64,000 nt of DNA from Drosophila miranda (lineage: Eukaryota > Arthropoda > Insecta > Diptera > Drosophilidae): assembly GCF_003369915.1 (NCBI RefSeq), contig NW_022881603.1:35957522-36021521 (forward strand), written 5' to 3'. The notes below the pieces were generated by a model. The model saw only the letters and a program-made list of their open reading frames with translations. It had not been told where the DNA came from and ran no database searches. The position numbers were made by a program, and so were the translations under genes. Of this stretch, positions 21,136 to 33,335 are shown piece after piece (position 1 is the stretch's first letter; the number at the start of each line of letters is the position of its first letter).

Positions 21136-23496
21136 ATGGCAGCACCTGAGCCTACCAATGTCGCGAACGCAGCAATTTCGAGTGATGTAGATTTCTACAA
21201 GCACAAGGCCGAGTCCATCGCGCGCCAACTAAAGGCCATGGATCGCTTTCTCACCAAGGAAGAGCTTGCCGAGTTAGATGAGGCAGAACTTCAAGCTCGC
21301 TTAGAGCAAATCGAGCGAATGAATGCAGATTTCGATGCCGCTCAAACGAGCCTTGAAAGGCTGGATTTTCTGCAGTTAGCCCATGATGCCCGACTGGACT
21401 TTTCGAATGTTTATGTGAAGGTTAGGTCCAGGCTGTCGCGGGAGTTGATGGCTGCGCGCACGGTAAATGTTGCCAATTCAACGGCTCGGCATACTCTCGA
21501 GGGGAATTCGTCGTTGTTCGCCTATAATAGTATAGGCCGTTCTCGAATGCCCGAGTTGCAGCTTCCGCGATTCGGGGGGAACTACATGGATTGGCCAGAA
21601 TTCCACTCGATGTTCTCGACAATGGTGCACAAAGACCATCGTATACCAATCATCGAAAAATTCCAATATCTTCGTGGATGTCTAGATGGTGCTACGCTGG
21701 ATACGATTCGTTCCTTGGAACTTTCTGAGGAGAATTACGACAAGGCGTTGAATTTACTAATCTTGCGATTCGATAATAAACTGTTACATTTTCAGGCACA
21801 CGTCAAGGCTATTTTCGGGCTGCAAGGGGTGGAGAAGGGCTCAGCTATCGGCTTGCGCGCGCTCAGCGACAAAATCAATTCGCACTTGCGTGCACTTCAG
21901 ACCTTGGCGACCCCGCAGGAGATTTCGGATGGGTTGCTGATCTTCATCATAGGCACGAAACTGGACCACAAAACAAAGGAGAAATGGGAAGAGAACTTGC
22001 CGACGTCAGGATTGCCTCGGTGGTCAAGCATGGCCTCATTTTTGGAGGCGAGATGTCGGATGCTGGATAATTTGGGACCAGCCATGGCAACAAGTCCTAG
22101 TCAACAGGTGGGAGAAGACAAACCTGTCACCCTTATCACCTCCAGTAACGACCATCCTAACCCCATATGTAACCATTGCAATTCCTCCGAGCATTACATA
22201 TCTAGATGTCAGGCATTCCTGAATCTCTCTGCGTTTGAACGATACAAAGAAGCAAAGAAGAGCCGCTTGTGTTTGAACTGCCTCAACAAAGGCCATGAAT
22301 TGCAGAGGTGCAGGTCAGGACTTTGCAGGCATTGCCAGGCCAAACATCACACGCTACTCCACATTCCATCGGGAACTGGTGCTTCATCTTACTCTTCACC
22401 GGCCGAGGAATCGATCCAGCAAGAGGCCGCGACTGTGCTTCTAGCAAGCGGGTGTTCCAGCCCTCCCCCCTCGATCCAGAAATCTCAGCCTAGCCAGAAC
22501 GTGTTGCTACCTACTGCCCTCGTCCATGTAACAGATCGTTATGGAGCACTTATCCCATGTCGTGCCATTTTGGATTCTGCATCACAGGCAAACTTTGTAA
22601 CATCTAGACTTGCTGATCAGTTGCAGTTGGATCATCGCTCGTCTTATGTTCACATCTCTGGAATCGGAGATTCCATTCTACCTTCGAGCAAGTCTGTACA
22701 TATAGTTGTACAATCCCAGGACGCAAGCTATCGAGCTTCCTTCGCTGTAATTGTCACCAACTCAATTACGGAAATGCAGCCTAACTTCGGCGTAGACGCA
22801 AAGGATTGGCCAATGCCGAATAATCTAAAACTAGCTGATCCTAATTTCTCCAAGCCCCAACGTATCGATCTGTTGATAGGTTCTGGTTTGTTATTCGATT
22901 TAATGTGCGTCGGACAGATTCGACTATCAGCCCAATTGCCAACATTGCAGGAGACAAAACTTGGTTGGATAGTATCAGGAAGCATTGATAGCTCGGAGAA
23001 TAAGCGTGCAGCTTTAACCGCTTTTGAAAATTCCTCGTGCATCTCTATTGACGATTTTCGACCCACAACGCTGGAGTACCAAAACTTAGAGCAGCAATGC
23101 AGGAAGCAGCTGATCGAGTGCCAGGTGCAAGTGGAAAAACTGCGATCGGAGAATCAGGAACTGCAGCGCGAACTTTTCCATAAATTAAAAACCTACATAT
23201 CCACGCCAAATGAAATTCAACTTTCAACAGTTTCTACATTGCCAAATTTCCTGCCATTCTATGCAATTACAGAGGTTCCCGATGATCAAGACGTAATCAC
23301 GACAAGCCGCCTTCGTAAAGAAGCGCCGATTGCTGCGTTCGACGATCATCCCAGCGTAGCCGCCAGCTGCGCCCAAGCAAGCATCTTCAAGAGGGCCGTT
23401 GGAAAAATAGCGGGTCTGCCCCTTCAGGATGGATCTGTTGAAAGCCTTTGCCTTCCAACGGGGGGTGAATGTTCGGAGCAGAACCCAGCCGATTAG
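21136..23496 (+). CDS. BEL Gag-protease fused to a coiled-coil segment (786 aa, intact)
   Basis: The ATG at 21136 opens an uninterrupted 786-residue frame. Residues ~1-330 are BEL-type Gag (LPRFGGNYMDWPEFHSMF is the capsid-like signature). Three zinc motifs follow: CNHCNSSEHYISRC, CLNCLNKGHELQRC and CRHCQAKHHTLLH. An aspartic protease has AILDSASQANFV, with DSA instead of the common DSG. The region ends with LGWIVSGS, which precedes RT in other BEL elements. At about residue 642 the text becomes unrelated: a coiled coil (LEQQCRKQLIECQVQVEK and the following heptads) and an acidic tail, some 320 bp in all (about 23060-23380). Then RAVGKIAGLPLQD appears, matching the C-terminal end of BEL pol. 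The frame runs 27 nt into the 3' LTR. So RT-RNaseH-IN is replaced by foreign text with the frame kept. Source of the insert not recognised. Confidence 0.85.
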   Translation: MAAPEPTNVANAAISSDVDFYKHKAESIARQLKAMDRFLTKEELAELDEAELQARLEQIERMNADFDAAQTSLERLDFLQLAHDARLDFSNVYVKVRSRLSRELMAARTVNVANSTARHTLEGNSSLFAYNSIGRSRMPELQLPRFGGNYMDWPEFHSMFSTMVHKDHRIPIIEKFQYLRGCLDGATLDTIRSLELSEENYDKALNLLILRFDNKLLHFQAHVKAIFGLQGVEKGSAIGLRALSDKINSHLRALQTLATPQEISDGLLIFIIGTKLDHKTKEKWEENLPTSGLPRWSSMASFLEARCRMLDNLGPAMATSPSQQVGEDKPVTLITSSNDHPNPICNHCNSSEHYISRCQAFLNLSAFERYKEAKKSRLCLNCLNKGHELQRCRSGLCRHCQAKHHTLLHIPSGTGASSYSSPAEESIQQEAATVLLASGCSSPPPSIQKSQPSQNVLLPTALVHVTDRYGALIPCRAILDSASQANFVTSRLADQLQLDHRSSYVHISGIGDSILPSSKSVHIVVQSQDASYRASFAVIVTNSITEMQPNFGVDAKDWPMPNNLKLADPNFSKPQRIDLLIGSGLLFDLMCVGQIRLSAQLPTLQETKLGWIVSGSIDSSENKRAALTAFENSSCISIDDFRPTTLEYQNLEQQCRKQLIECQVQVEKLRSENQELQRELFHKLKTYISTPNEIQLSTVSTLPNFLPFYAITEVPDDQDVITTSRLRKEAPIAAFDDHPSVAASCAQASIFKRAVGKIAGLPLQDGSVESLCLPTGGECSEQNPAD

Positions 23497-23663
23497 CTGC
23501 TTGCCAAATAGCACCTAATTCTTGGCCCTCAGCCGCTTATTTTGTTTGTTACTTATGTCTATGTCACTCATTTGTTTGTTAAAGCTCTGCGCTTGCTTGC
23601 CCTGCTAAACGCTCTCTGCCAGCTCGCTCTTCGCTATTGGGGATAAAAAACATTATCTCCACA
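23470..23663 (+). repeat. 3' LTR of the non-autonomous BEL element
   Basis: 194 bp. Apart from the 178-bp absence it nearly matches the 5' LTR; I saw one clear substitution (CTATTTC versus CTAATTC), suggesting a fairly recent insertion. Confidence 0.85.
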
Positions 23664-24358
23664 ATCGTATTGTTATTATAGCCAGCATCAAGAAAACAAT
23701 TTCATTTTTTCTCGCCCTGTCTCTCTTTAACACACACGTAGCATAGCCGGCTTTGCTTAGAGGTAAACATTAGCGCCTAGATCTCAAAGACTATAAAAGC
23801 TAGAGCAACCAAATTTGGTATCCACACTCCTAATATATCGGACCGAGACTAGTTTGATTCAAAATTTCGCCACACCCCCTTCCGCCCCCGCAAAGGACGA
23901 AAATCTGGGGATATTCACAAATCTCAGAGACTATTAAGGCTAGAGTAACCAAATTTGGTATCCGCACTCCTGTTCGATCTTTCTATAAAACGTGTATCTC
24001 AAAATTTCACCCACCCCCTTCCGCCCACACAAAGGACGAAAATCTGTTGCATCCACAATATTGCAGATTCGAGAAAACTAAAAACGCAGAATCATAGATA
24101 ATTACCATATCTATCAGATTGCTGAATCTGGATCAGATCAGATCATTTTTATAGCCAATAGGAACAAATCAATTTGCAGTGGATACGCAGCGCCCGACGG
24201 CACTCTCAGACTGATTTTCTGTCTCTCTCGCACGCACTCTTTGTCGTGTCGTTCAATATTAGCGGCGTCTGCCGGAGGAGAGCCATACTGACTTAGTATC
24301 GGGTATAACTGTAGAGTTGCGGTGTCCGCTGCAACTCACAACGTTCCCCCTCGTTTTT
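23664..24358 (-). mobile_element. DINE-1-type Helitron, copy 6, left-end half
   Basis: Continues copy 6 from the ATCGT target duplication to the left-end inverted repeat and ACGTTCCCCCTCGTTTTT. With 20083-20535 it makes a Helitron of about 1.14 kb. Confidence 0.9.
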
Positions 24359-27300
24359 ATTTCGCCTGATTATTTCCCAGCGATTGCAGAAATACAAAGA
24401 GGACAAAGAAAACGAGTCACAACAAAACGACAAAAATAGAAAAATGCAAGGAAAGGAAGGCCGAACTGATTGATACTCTTGAAAGCCATCGGTCGTGCTA
24501 TATTATCAAAATGATATAATCATCCGATCTATATCTAGATCGATTTGTCTCGGTCCAATATCGAAGCAACGAATCGAGTGGGGGCCGAGCAACGTACAAG
24601 AGCGAAACGAGTGTGTAATAGTATTATATATTAATATACCCACGTATATTTTTTGAGAAATACTCTCTGCAAGGGTATCAAGAGCGTGATAAGAACAAAC
24701 GAATACAATAATAAAAGCACAACCTGTTTGTGTGTAAGAGAGCGCGCAGGACGCGAAGCTTTTGGCTTGGTTTGAGTCTTGTGTGCAAGTGATCGGAAGA
24801 GCTTTACACTGGCGGTTCATTTATTATGTTGGTGAATACGATCAGAAGCGAATCGTTTAAATTTTGTATGGTGAAAATGGATATTAGATATTAAGGAAGT
24901 CGAATTCCCAGTCGTTTTTCCATGTCGGTATTTTACAAAAGAATTGACTTATTGAATATAAATTCGACAATAAATTAGTTCTTATTACACGATTAACGTT
25001 CGCAAAAGTCTCATTTGCGAATTCTGATTGTAATTAATAAACCTTCATAAGTAGATGCAAGCTTATCTGCAGCCTACTTGAGGTTGAGCTTTGTAGCGAG
25101 AGGGAATGGCAATCTCTGGGGAACTTGTTGCGCTTCAGCTTCTGCTGTCTGTGCGGGGCACTTGTTTCTGCTTTGCCACAACAATCCAAACTGCGGCACT
25201 CTGCGCCGGCCGCTGCGCTCAAGTAACATACATGAACATTCTGTTTTCGTTCTATTTGTGTCTTTTCTGTACTCTTGTGCTTCGCTCCGATCGGATCCGA
25301 ATCGGTTCAGAAACATATGGGAACGTATGTTTTGCCTTTGCCCTGATAAGATAAGGCCAGGCCCGGCCCGAGTCTGCTGCAGCTGACGCTTGGTACGTGC
25401 CTCCCACTGCATGCGCCCGCTCGGCGGTGGCACAGCTCGGAAACCACCAGAAACGACGGGACGCTATGCTGGCCACGCCCCCTTCGGGCATACCTGTCTG
25501 GCAGGTCTGCAAAGGTCTTTCGCAATGCCTGCACAACAGCAGACGGTCGGTCCCTCAGCCGCTCTTATCGATGGAGCTGCTGTTACGCCATCGCGGATCA
25601 GCCTCTAATCTGCGGATTCTGCTGCTGCTGCTGCTGCTGCTCTTCTCTCATTTGTCTTCCCATAATAGTATGGGATGTTCCCTTATCAACCGATCGATAG
25701 CAGCACTTCTTATACAACAGGTATTTTACCATATTTATAGGCCAATGCCGTTTACGATGCTTCTGTCCAATAATGACGCTTACCGATCCACAAAGGTCAC
25801 CCGGGGGTGCCAATCCCTCCTTGGGTGAACTTTTCCCACAATCACTTCGGTTTGCTGATATGATTGGGGATACAAATACTCAAGTGATTATTAAGAATGA
25901 ACCATGCATATATCGAAAATATAACTATTAGTATATTTTCTTTATTAATAAGTGAGATATTCAATATGCCGGTTGTTTTGCCAATGAAACGTGTGGATAT
26001 TCCTATTGATTTTTCGTAGAAACTAACGTTCTCTTTTCAATTGTCAGCCGTGATAATAATAACAATGCCATTCCCTGCCGGACACGGCCCGATCGTCACT
26101 TGTATAATCATATGTATTGCATGTTATTTTGGAGGCAAAACCAAACAAAACTTTCCCCGCTGTGATAAGCCTAATCGGTAATTTTTGGCCTCCGATCCAA
26201 GGTGCCTTGACCAGTGGCACACCAAATACAAATCTCGAGGCATTGTTGTCCTCTATCGGAATCCAATCAAGTCCGCGGATGAAACGTGCCATTTGTGGAA
26301 TCATTGTTCAGTGGTACAGTGGGTCCAGTATAGGGCAGATTGCGCATGGACTCTAGAAAGGAACGTCAGACGTCCCAAGACGGGATTAAGAAAAACACTC
26401 GAGTTTCGTTTTGCTCTTCTTCAACTTAACGCCCTAATCTTGAAATATCTTTATTAATCATAATCATAATCATTTCCTGCATACGGTATAATAATGGTTT
26501 ATATAAGTATTCATCTCTTTGCAGTGTGTTTTAATACAATCAAATTTACACGAGTCCGTTGCGCACTTCTACTCAACAATAATTGATATACAATAATTAT
26601 ACGTAGGTATAGTATAGCTATGTATATAGGTTATATGTACTGTATACACTATATGTATATACCTATAGGTATTGTATATATAGTGGCGTAAACAAGTTAA
26701 CTATACATTTAGGCTTGTTATTATGTGGTAATTGATTGATATTTGGTTTCGGTTTCTATTGCGATTGGGATTGCGATTGATAGGATTTCAGGATAAGTGT
26801 ATCTTGGATAGATGGAGGTGAGGAGAATGGTATTTTCTATCTGTTATCTGTTAATGAGCAGTGCACAGTTCTGCATAAGGATTGCACGAAGACCATTTGG
26901 TGGAAACCGAATTGGGAATGGTAAGGGGAACGGGTCCGGGTCAGATAGTTCTCGGAGTGAACGGAAGTGAGTGGATGGTGTGGTGTGGTGTCGAGTGCCG
27001 CTTAAGAACTAGTTAAATATTAGCTTTATGGTTTCTCTTCTTCAGTAGAGCTTTACCACCACTAAATCTATTCACAGCAGTTTATTTTTCTCGTTTTGTT
27101 TTGTTCTGTTGGTATATGGTAAAATACACACAAAATACACTCAATCAGAAGAGCGGGGAGTGGTGGGGTGGGGCAAACAATAGAGATAAAGATGTGGTTG
27201 AGAGAACAGATGTGGTGTGGCTGCATGGGGGCGGGGAGGAGGGGATCGAAGAGTCTTAAAACCAAAGTGAAATCGATAAGGTTTCTCGCTTAGACTAAGT

Positions 27301-28119
27301 TCTGAGGATATTATTTAGAATATCACACATTCCATGTATCTTTGTATTCAATAAGTATTTACTTGTATCTCGCTCAAAGCAGCTAGAGCTTGAAATGTCT
27401 ATAGAGTGTAACTTGTTTGTTTGAATTAACATTAAATTGTGTAACTCTGTTTCTAGATCTCGTTAGATTTAATAGATTGGGGTCTTGGCATGCACTCCCA
27501 AGTGTTGTATGTAAGAAGTCCAAATAATAACAGACAGTAGATCTATACTAAACTAAATATCGAGTTAAACTCTTTGGAAATGCGCTTCCTAAGTCGACTA
27601 CAAAGCGTTTGCTATTGAAGATTGGCTGGGGTGGGGCGGGGTGCGGAGGGCTATGGATGGGAAACCAGAATACTTTCATTTTGTGTGTTAAAGTGTCTAA
27701 TGGTAAAGCTTAAAGCATTCCAATTAAATGCTACGCTACATAATCATCCAATCGAAACATTTAGCAACCCCTTTTATTTAATAGTTTTCCTTTTCTTTTC
27801 TTTCTTCTTTAATTTTGTCCCGTCCTGCTTTCGTTCTTCCACAGCACAGCAGCTCATTGTACTCGCTATTTACGAGTTAGTTTTAGTTTAGTTTGAGTTC
27901 AGTTTGTGTTAAAAATACGGTTTAACAATTATAGTTACGCGCTCGAACTAGAATTCAATTAATTCAAACTCTTCAGTTTGTTCTTTCTGTTTCTTAGTTT
28001 AGCTTTAAATTATGTTAAAATACTTAGAGTAAATATTTATAAATGTTTTCGCTCATCTCGGCACGGCTCCACTCCAGCTCCCTGCCTCTCTCTCTCTCTC
28101 TTCCGTACTCTCAGTTTAA
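24359..28119. other. Non-coding stretch downstream of the SLC6 gene
   Basis: I recognise no gene with confidence. The part next to 28120 should contain the SLC6 3' UTR. A (CTG) run of nearly 8 copies lies at 25619-25641. AT-rich TATA-type microsatellite text lies at about 26580-26690. Weak protein-like text at 26.04-26.46 kb is discussed under rejected items. Confidence 0.4.
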
Positions 28120-31100
28120 TTAATATTTCACTTGACATTGCGTTCGCTCTGTTTCGTCGTCGTCGGAAAAGTCGCTCTGGGTCTTGGCGTGGCCACCCAG
28201 GGCGGGTCCGCTGAAATCGTTCTCATCGTCCTCCTGATTGGATTCGAGAGCAGAAACGGATTAGAAGGGACCGCAATGAGCAAACAAAAAACGAAATGGT
28301 CCTCTACGAAATGAAATCAAGAATATCGTACAAATTATAATACATAAATCATATGAGACGACGACACCACGCGGCGTATACTTGATATTCTACAAGCAAA
28401 AGCTCCCTACACATCCAACAGATGGCGCTCTGATAAACTTCTTAAAAGCACAACAAGTAAAGTGTACAATATTTACATGTAGAATGTAAAATGTACATAA
28501 TGTAATCACATCTATCACATTCATAGAATTAAGATATAGAAGGGTACATGGGTACATGGGTACTTGGGTACTAGTGTACGAGGTACAACAAAAACATCTA
28601 AAACAATGAACCAACAAACGAACAAACTAAATGGAAAATTATGACAGTTTTCGTATCGTATTTGTGGTCTGGACTGTTTACTTTACCTGTAAATTTCCCT
28701 CGCTGGACCGCCAATTAAAGTACTGTACTGCCTTCTGTGTGGACTGGACTGACTGCCTATATCTGACCATTTCATTTATATATACACTCATTGCCCTACT
28801 TATATCTGCTGAGCCCTCTCATGCCCCTACCTGCCCAAGTGATTTAGCTAGTCTTTTCCCTAAACATAACGCTTGTAAATAATTGTCGTGGCCTGGCCCT
28901 TATCGCTGGCTTAATATTGAATTTAATTTAAATATATTTCTATGTCAGTTTTAAAAAGCATTGATTTGCATTTGCTGATTTGCTAGCTACGAGAAATTTC
29001 TGTGCGTTGGTTAGTTCTTAGTGGTTTTGAGATTGGATTGAGTAAGTTGTAGGAGGGAGTATCTGAGGAATGAGCATTCTCTGTTTGGTTTGGCTACTAC
29101 GCAGTTTTTGGGCACACGGTACGTGGAATTTAGCACTGTCCTTAGTTCGGTGATCAGTGATCGGTGATCGGTGTCTTTTGGTGTGGGGCCATGCGAATGA
29201 GCATTAGAGTTAACTACTTTTCGTGTTATCTTAGGGATTAACTGGGTTCTGTTTTATGTTTTCTGTTTGGTTTTCTAAGTAATTTCTGGAGGATCTTTAA
29301 AACTTGGCGCAGCACTTAATTAACAACGTTTCCAGGGTTTCGTTTCGGTTCGTTCTAATTCTAAACATTGACCAATGAGTGTGGACACAGGAGCATAGGG
29401 GGAAAGAAGAGCAGAGAATTGTGTGATTAGCGTTAGTGTCTATAGAGAGAGGTGCATGTGGCGGGAGTGGGGAGTGTGGGATCCGGGGATTAGGGGATTG
29501 GGGGATGGCTGACCAGGACAAGACACAACTTACTTCGAAGTCTCCAATTGTGAAGCGTGTCGCCGCTAATGAATCTTGCGGTGGCATATCCGGACTCATA
29601 TTCTGTACGACAATGAGCGTGATTTGAATTTGTTTTTTGGTTTTGTTTGAAGCATTTTTAGACAGGAAAATCAAGCGCAAGTGTGAGGAATGTTTTTTAG
29701 GTGAGAGAAAGACACAATTAGTTACACTTATTGTCCAGAGAGAGCTGGGCATTATCTTAGCCTAGATGTAGGTTCAATTTGAACGCTCAAACAACACACC
29801 AAATGGTAGTATAAAGAAAGCTGGATCGCGAATGCGAATGCGAACACATGATGGGGGGACTTACATCGTCGTCGTTGTCAATCATCTCCTTGGTGGAGGC
29901 GGTTGTCTCGTTGCGCCGGATCGATCCCTGGTGTATGTCCAGGTCCACCTTCAGGCACTGGAAGCTGCGCATGATTAACACAATGGGCATGGGAAGAACG
30001 CCGGCCATGATCATCGAAAGGGCGATGCCCATGACCCACCTGGGGTATTCCTTCTGCTCCACCACACCCTGGATTCAAATTGAAAAGTAAGTGTCAGGCA
30101 AGCGGCAAAGTTGAGCCTTCGATGAGAGATGAACCCACCAATTCGGCATTCCAAGCTCCGTATGTGGGATTGCGGATGACCATAAAGACGATGGACGAGG
30201 CCAGGATGCAGACCATGATTACGGGCCCAATGTAGCGCCATGTAAGCTGCCAGTAGAGGCCGGGTCTGTAGCCAGTCATCTGATAGATGTCCTCAGTGAA
30301 GCTGTGGGCAGAGGACTAGTAGGACTTGTCTTGAGGGAATGCTTTCAGGGGTACCCACCGCTCGTGTCCGTAGATAAAGATAACGGCGATCATCTCCATC
30401 AGGGCCACCACCACCAGGCCAATGGTGCCGGCAAAAGAATCGAACATCTTGAGCCAGTACTCCCCGGCACCTGTGCAGAAGATGAAACCGACAGTAAAGC
30501 AGAATAGACATACCACGCCAGTGACATGCTGTTTCTTAACCCGCTTGATAATGTCTATGTCGAAGAGGGTGCACAGCATGCCCTCCAAGATGCCGATCTG
30601 CGAGCCCAGTCCCAGCGACAGCAGCATGGTGAAGAAGAGCACCGCCCAGAAGGGGGCGCCCGGCAGCTCCACAATTGCCTGGGTGAACACGATGAAGGCC
30701 AGGCCCGTTCCCTCGGCGGCCTAAAGAAGAGGAGGAAGTAGGAGAACAATGAATTACTGGATATGCAGGATACCATATGAGGCATATCACATTGTCAAGC
30801 TCCTTGGATAGGGTGCACTCGCTCAGCTGAAAGAGGGTCTTCTCCGTGTCGTTGAGCTTGTCCATCGCATGCTCGTACTCCAGGGTGGTGGCGTTCTTGT
30901 TTTCCAGAAACGCATGCCTAACGAGGATGTCCGTGTTGCTGTGGGGGCAGAAGACAAAGACGAAGACCGGTTTAAGTCGGTTAGAGCCCACGGACACGGC
31001 CGGACAGTTCAAGAGCAATTGCAAATAACTCAGCGTGGGACCATTAATTGATACAAATTGACAGACACGACCGCGATTCTATATATCGATTCGAATATCA

Positions 31101-33301
31101 ATGAACGGCAGGGCACACAAATACCCAGATGTCCATTGATACGACGATACGTAAATAGGCACGGAGACAAAGCCTCGTGCCAGTTACAACTGGTCAACTT
31201 TGGATGATGTGATGACCTATCCCAGGTGCCTGTCCACCGATGCGTGCTGACCCCACCCCAGCCATTTCCACTGCTGTACTGCTTTACTGCTGCTGTACTC
31301 AACTCACCTTGCCACACAGCGATCCACGTTCATGGTGGCCTTGAAGCCGAGAATGGCGAAGATGACGACACTCGCGTAGATGGCTGTGACTGCATTACAG
31401 ACGGACACCAGCAGGACGTCGCGGACGCAGTTGTTCTTCGGCGTGTTGTAGCTCCCGAAGGCTATTAGCGAGCCGAAGGCGAGGCCAAACGAGTAAAAGA
31501 CCTGGGTGGCCGCGTCCAGCCACACCGTTGGCTCCAGCAGCTTTTCCACCTTCGGCGTGTACATGTGCATTAGACCAGCGCCAGCGCCGCGCAGGGTTAT
31601 GCCGCGGATGAAGAATATGGTGAGGACGATGTAGGGGAAGAGCGAGGGGAAGTAGACCACCTTGCCGGAGCTCTGGATGCCCTTCATCACGATGAAGAAG
31701 ACGATGGTCCAGGAGAGCATCAGGCAGAGCACAATCCACCACTTGAGGCCGCCGGGCTCGTCCATGGACGGGGCGGCGTCCAGGGTGGTGCGGTACCAGA
31801 AGTACGTTGTCTCCGACGACTTGGCGCACTCTTCAAGCGCGAATCCAGTGCCGTTGGTCGGACAGGTGGACCAGGGCAGGGGGTACTAGGGGAGTATGGA
31901 ACGATCGAAACACCTTATAAGCAGATCTCTTCGAGATCCCAATCTGTGTGGGAAAACTCACCCGAAAACTGTTGAAGAGGTAGAAGAAGACCCACGTGAT
32001 GATGACGTTGTAGTACAGGGCCACGAACAGCGTCACAATGCACGACGAGATTCCGATGCCGCCCAGCCACGGATGGATGGTGTTCCACACCCCCAACGCG
32101 CCCAGCCGCATGCGCTGCCCCATGCCCAGTTCGATGAGGAAGAGCGGTATTCCCTCCAGTATCAGCATAATCATGAACGGTATCAGGAATGCACCTATGT
32201 GTGGTGGAGGGCATGTAAGCACGGGTGAATGTGTGGGGATTAAGTCCAAAGTCCACTTGAGTGACATGACACGAAATCAATTTGCATTTGCATTTGCATT
32301 TGCATTTGCTCTTCTGGATCGTGTTCTGCTCGAGGCAGAAGGAATTTATTGTCATGAAGGTCCAACAATACACTTTTTGTAGGTCTGGTGCATTCTTGGC
32401 TTATATAATTAAATATTAATCTGCTCCGTCACCTGTGTGCCCGCTGGGAGTACTCTGCGCTGGCAATTTGGTCATTCTCTCTAGTTTGTAATTGAATTAA
32501 AGCCGGGGCGGGGTTGAATTGCCACTAGAAATGTGCGTGCTCGACACGGGGCGTGTGCCCTTCCCCTTTCCCCAGTGGGCCGATGCAAAGCTCCTCCACA
32601 AGGCCCCCACAATTGGGTCTTCCGGACTCGCCAGACGCGATGATAAAGCTATGCAATTAGTGCACATTAAATCCCATAATGTTATTGTCAAAGCTGTGCA
32701 CTTTATTAGCTGCTCATACTTATATCTAGTTCGTTGGCCACATGATATTGGATATGCCACACAGACCGGTCGGGAGGGAGAGGGGGAGCAAAGGGAGCGG
32801 TGGGGGGTACCACCTGCAGTCTGTATAATTAGCGTTATCGCACAGGTGACGCCAGCAGAAGCAACAAATTGGCAGTGGAGTGGAGTTGGGTTGGGGCTAG
32901 TCTTTGGGGTTGGGTGCAGACATTGATTGGAAAAAACTGCAGCGATATGCACTTGTGGCAGTTGCTGATAGTTCGGGTAATCTGAACATGTGCAAGGCAT
33001 TCCATGGACATTCCACGGGTGTGTACTCACCGCCGCCGTTCTGTTGACACAGGTAGGGAAAGCGCCAGATGTTGCCCAGGCCCACCGAGTAGCCGATGAT
33101 GCTGAGGAAGAACTGCATTTTGCCACTCCAGGCGGCCCGCTCCGGATCTCCGCCCGGAATGTCCACCGACTGTACCGAGTTGCGCTGCGGGGCGGTCAGG
33201 ACGATGGTCACGCCGTGGGTCCCATCGCCCCGTGCCCTTGTGTTCAATGGAGCCATCTCGTGGCCGTTGCGCGGTGCATCGATTATTTTGGTGGCAGCCA
33301 T
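28120..33301 (-). CDS. SLC6 family neurotransmitter/amino-acid transporter (SLC6A15/17-like), 713 aa
   Basis: Nine coding exons on the minus strand: 33301-33031, 32194-31962, 31885-31308, 30938-30791, 30720-30359, 30301-30139, 30068-29865, 29602-29534 and 28233-28120. All junctions are GT/AG with compatible phases, totalling 2142 nt, 713 codons plus TAA. The product is a 12-TM Na+-coupled plasma-membrane symporter of the LeuT fold. TM1 reads [20 protein letters not shown], with the SLC6 ion/substrate site; [13 protein letters not shown] is the TM2 signature; YYNVIITW (TM3), [20 protein letters not shown] (TM6) and [11 protein letters not shown] (TM8) follow. YPLPWSTCP after TM3 resembles the SLC6A15-20 branch. 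N-glycosylation sites appear in extracellular loops. An acidic cytoplasmic tail ends in QCQVKY. A 5' UTR acceptor (TTTTTCAG) lies at 33336, so a first non-coding exon lies upstream. No lesion was seen. Substrate not predictable. Confidence 0.9.
29534..29602 (-). other. 69-bp phase-0 microexon in the SLC6 C-terminal tail
   Basis: Encodes 23 residues ([12 protein letters not shown] then [11 protein letters not shown]) between two phase-0 introns, so it could be skipped without a frameshift. Acceptor TCGTACAG and donor GTAAGT look normal. Possible alternative cassette exon (inference). Confidence 0.5.
32281..32312. repeat. (TTTGCA)n microsatellite in an SLC6 intron
   Basis: Four to five tandem ATTTGC hexamers in the first coding intron. 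Confidence 0.7.
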
Positions 33302-33335
33302 CAACGCTCGGGTGGTTCAAGTCGCGCCGAGGTTT

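Larger units (their letters stand above)
20536..23663 (+). mobile_element. Non-autonomous BEL/Pao LTR element with Gag-protease-coiled-coil ORF
   Basis: Complete element of 3128 bp, bounded by the perfect 5-bp target duplication ATCGT (20531-20535 and 23664-23668). LTRs begin TGTTCGGAGC and end CTCCACA. It has a tRNA-Trp primer-binding site, one long open frame, and a purine tract ACGGGGGGTGAA before the 3' LTR. RT, RNase H and integrase are missing, so mobility would depend on a related BEL element. The insertion lies within Helitron copy 6. Confidence 0.9.

Noticed and set aside
25397..25828. 143-codon frame with a poly-leucine run
   Set aside because: The leucines come from a CTG microsatellite; no other feature supports coding.
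26044..26457. Protein-like text on both strands, including LYRNPIKSADETC on the plus strand, which faintly recalls a sulfotransferase-type loop
   Set aside because: Short, with stops upstream and no conserved partner motif; a database search of the plus-strand frame 26185-26457 would decide.
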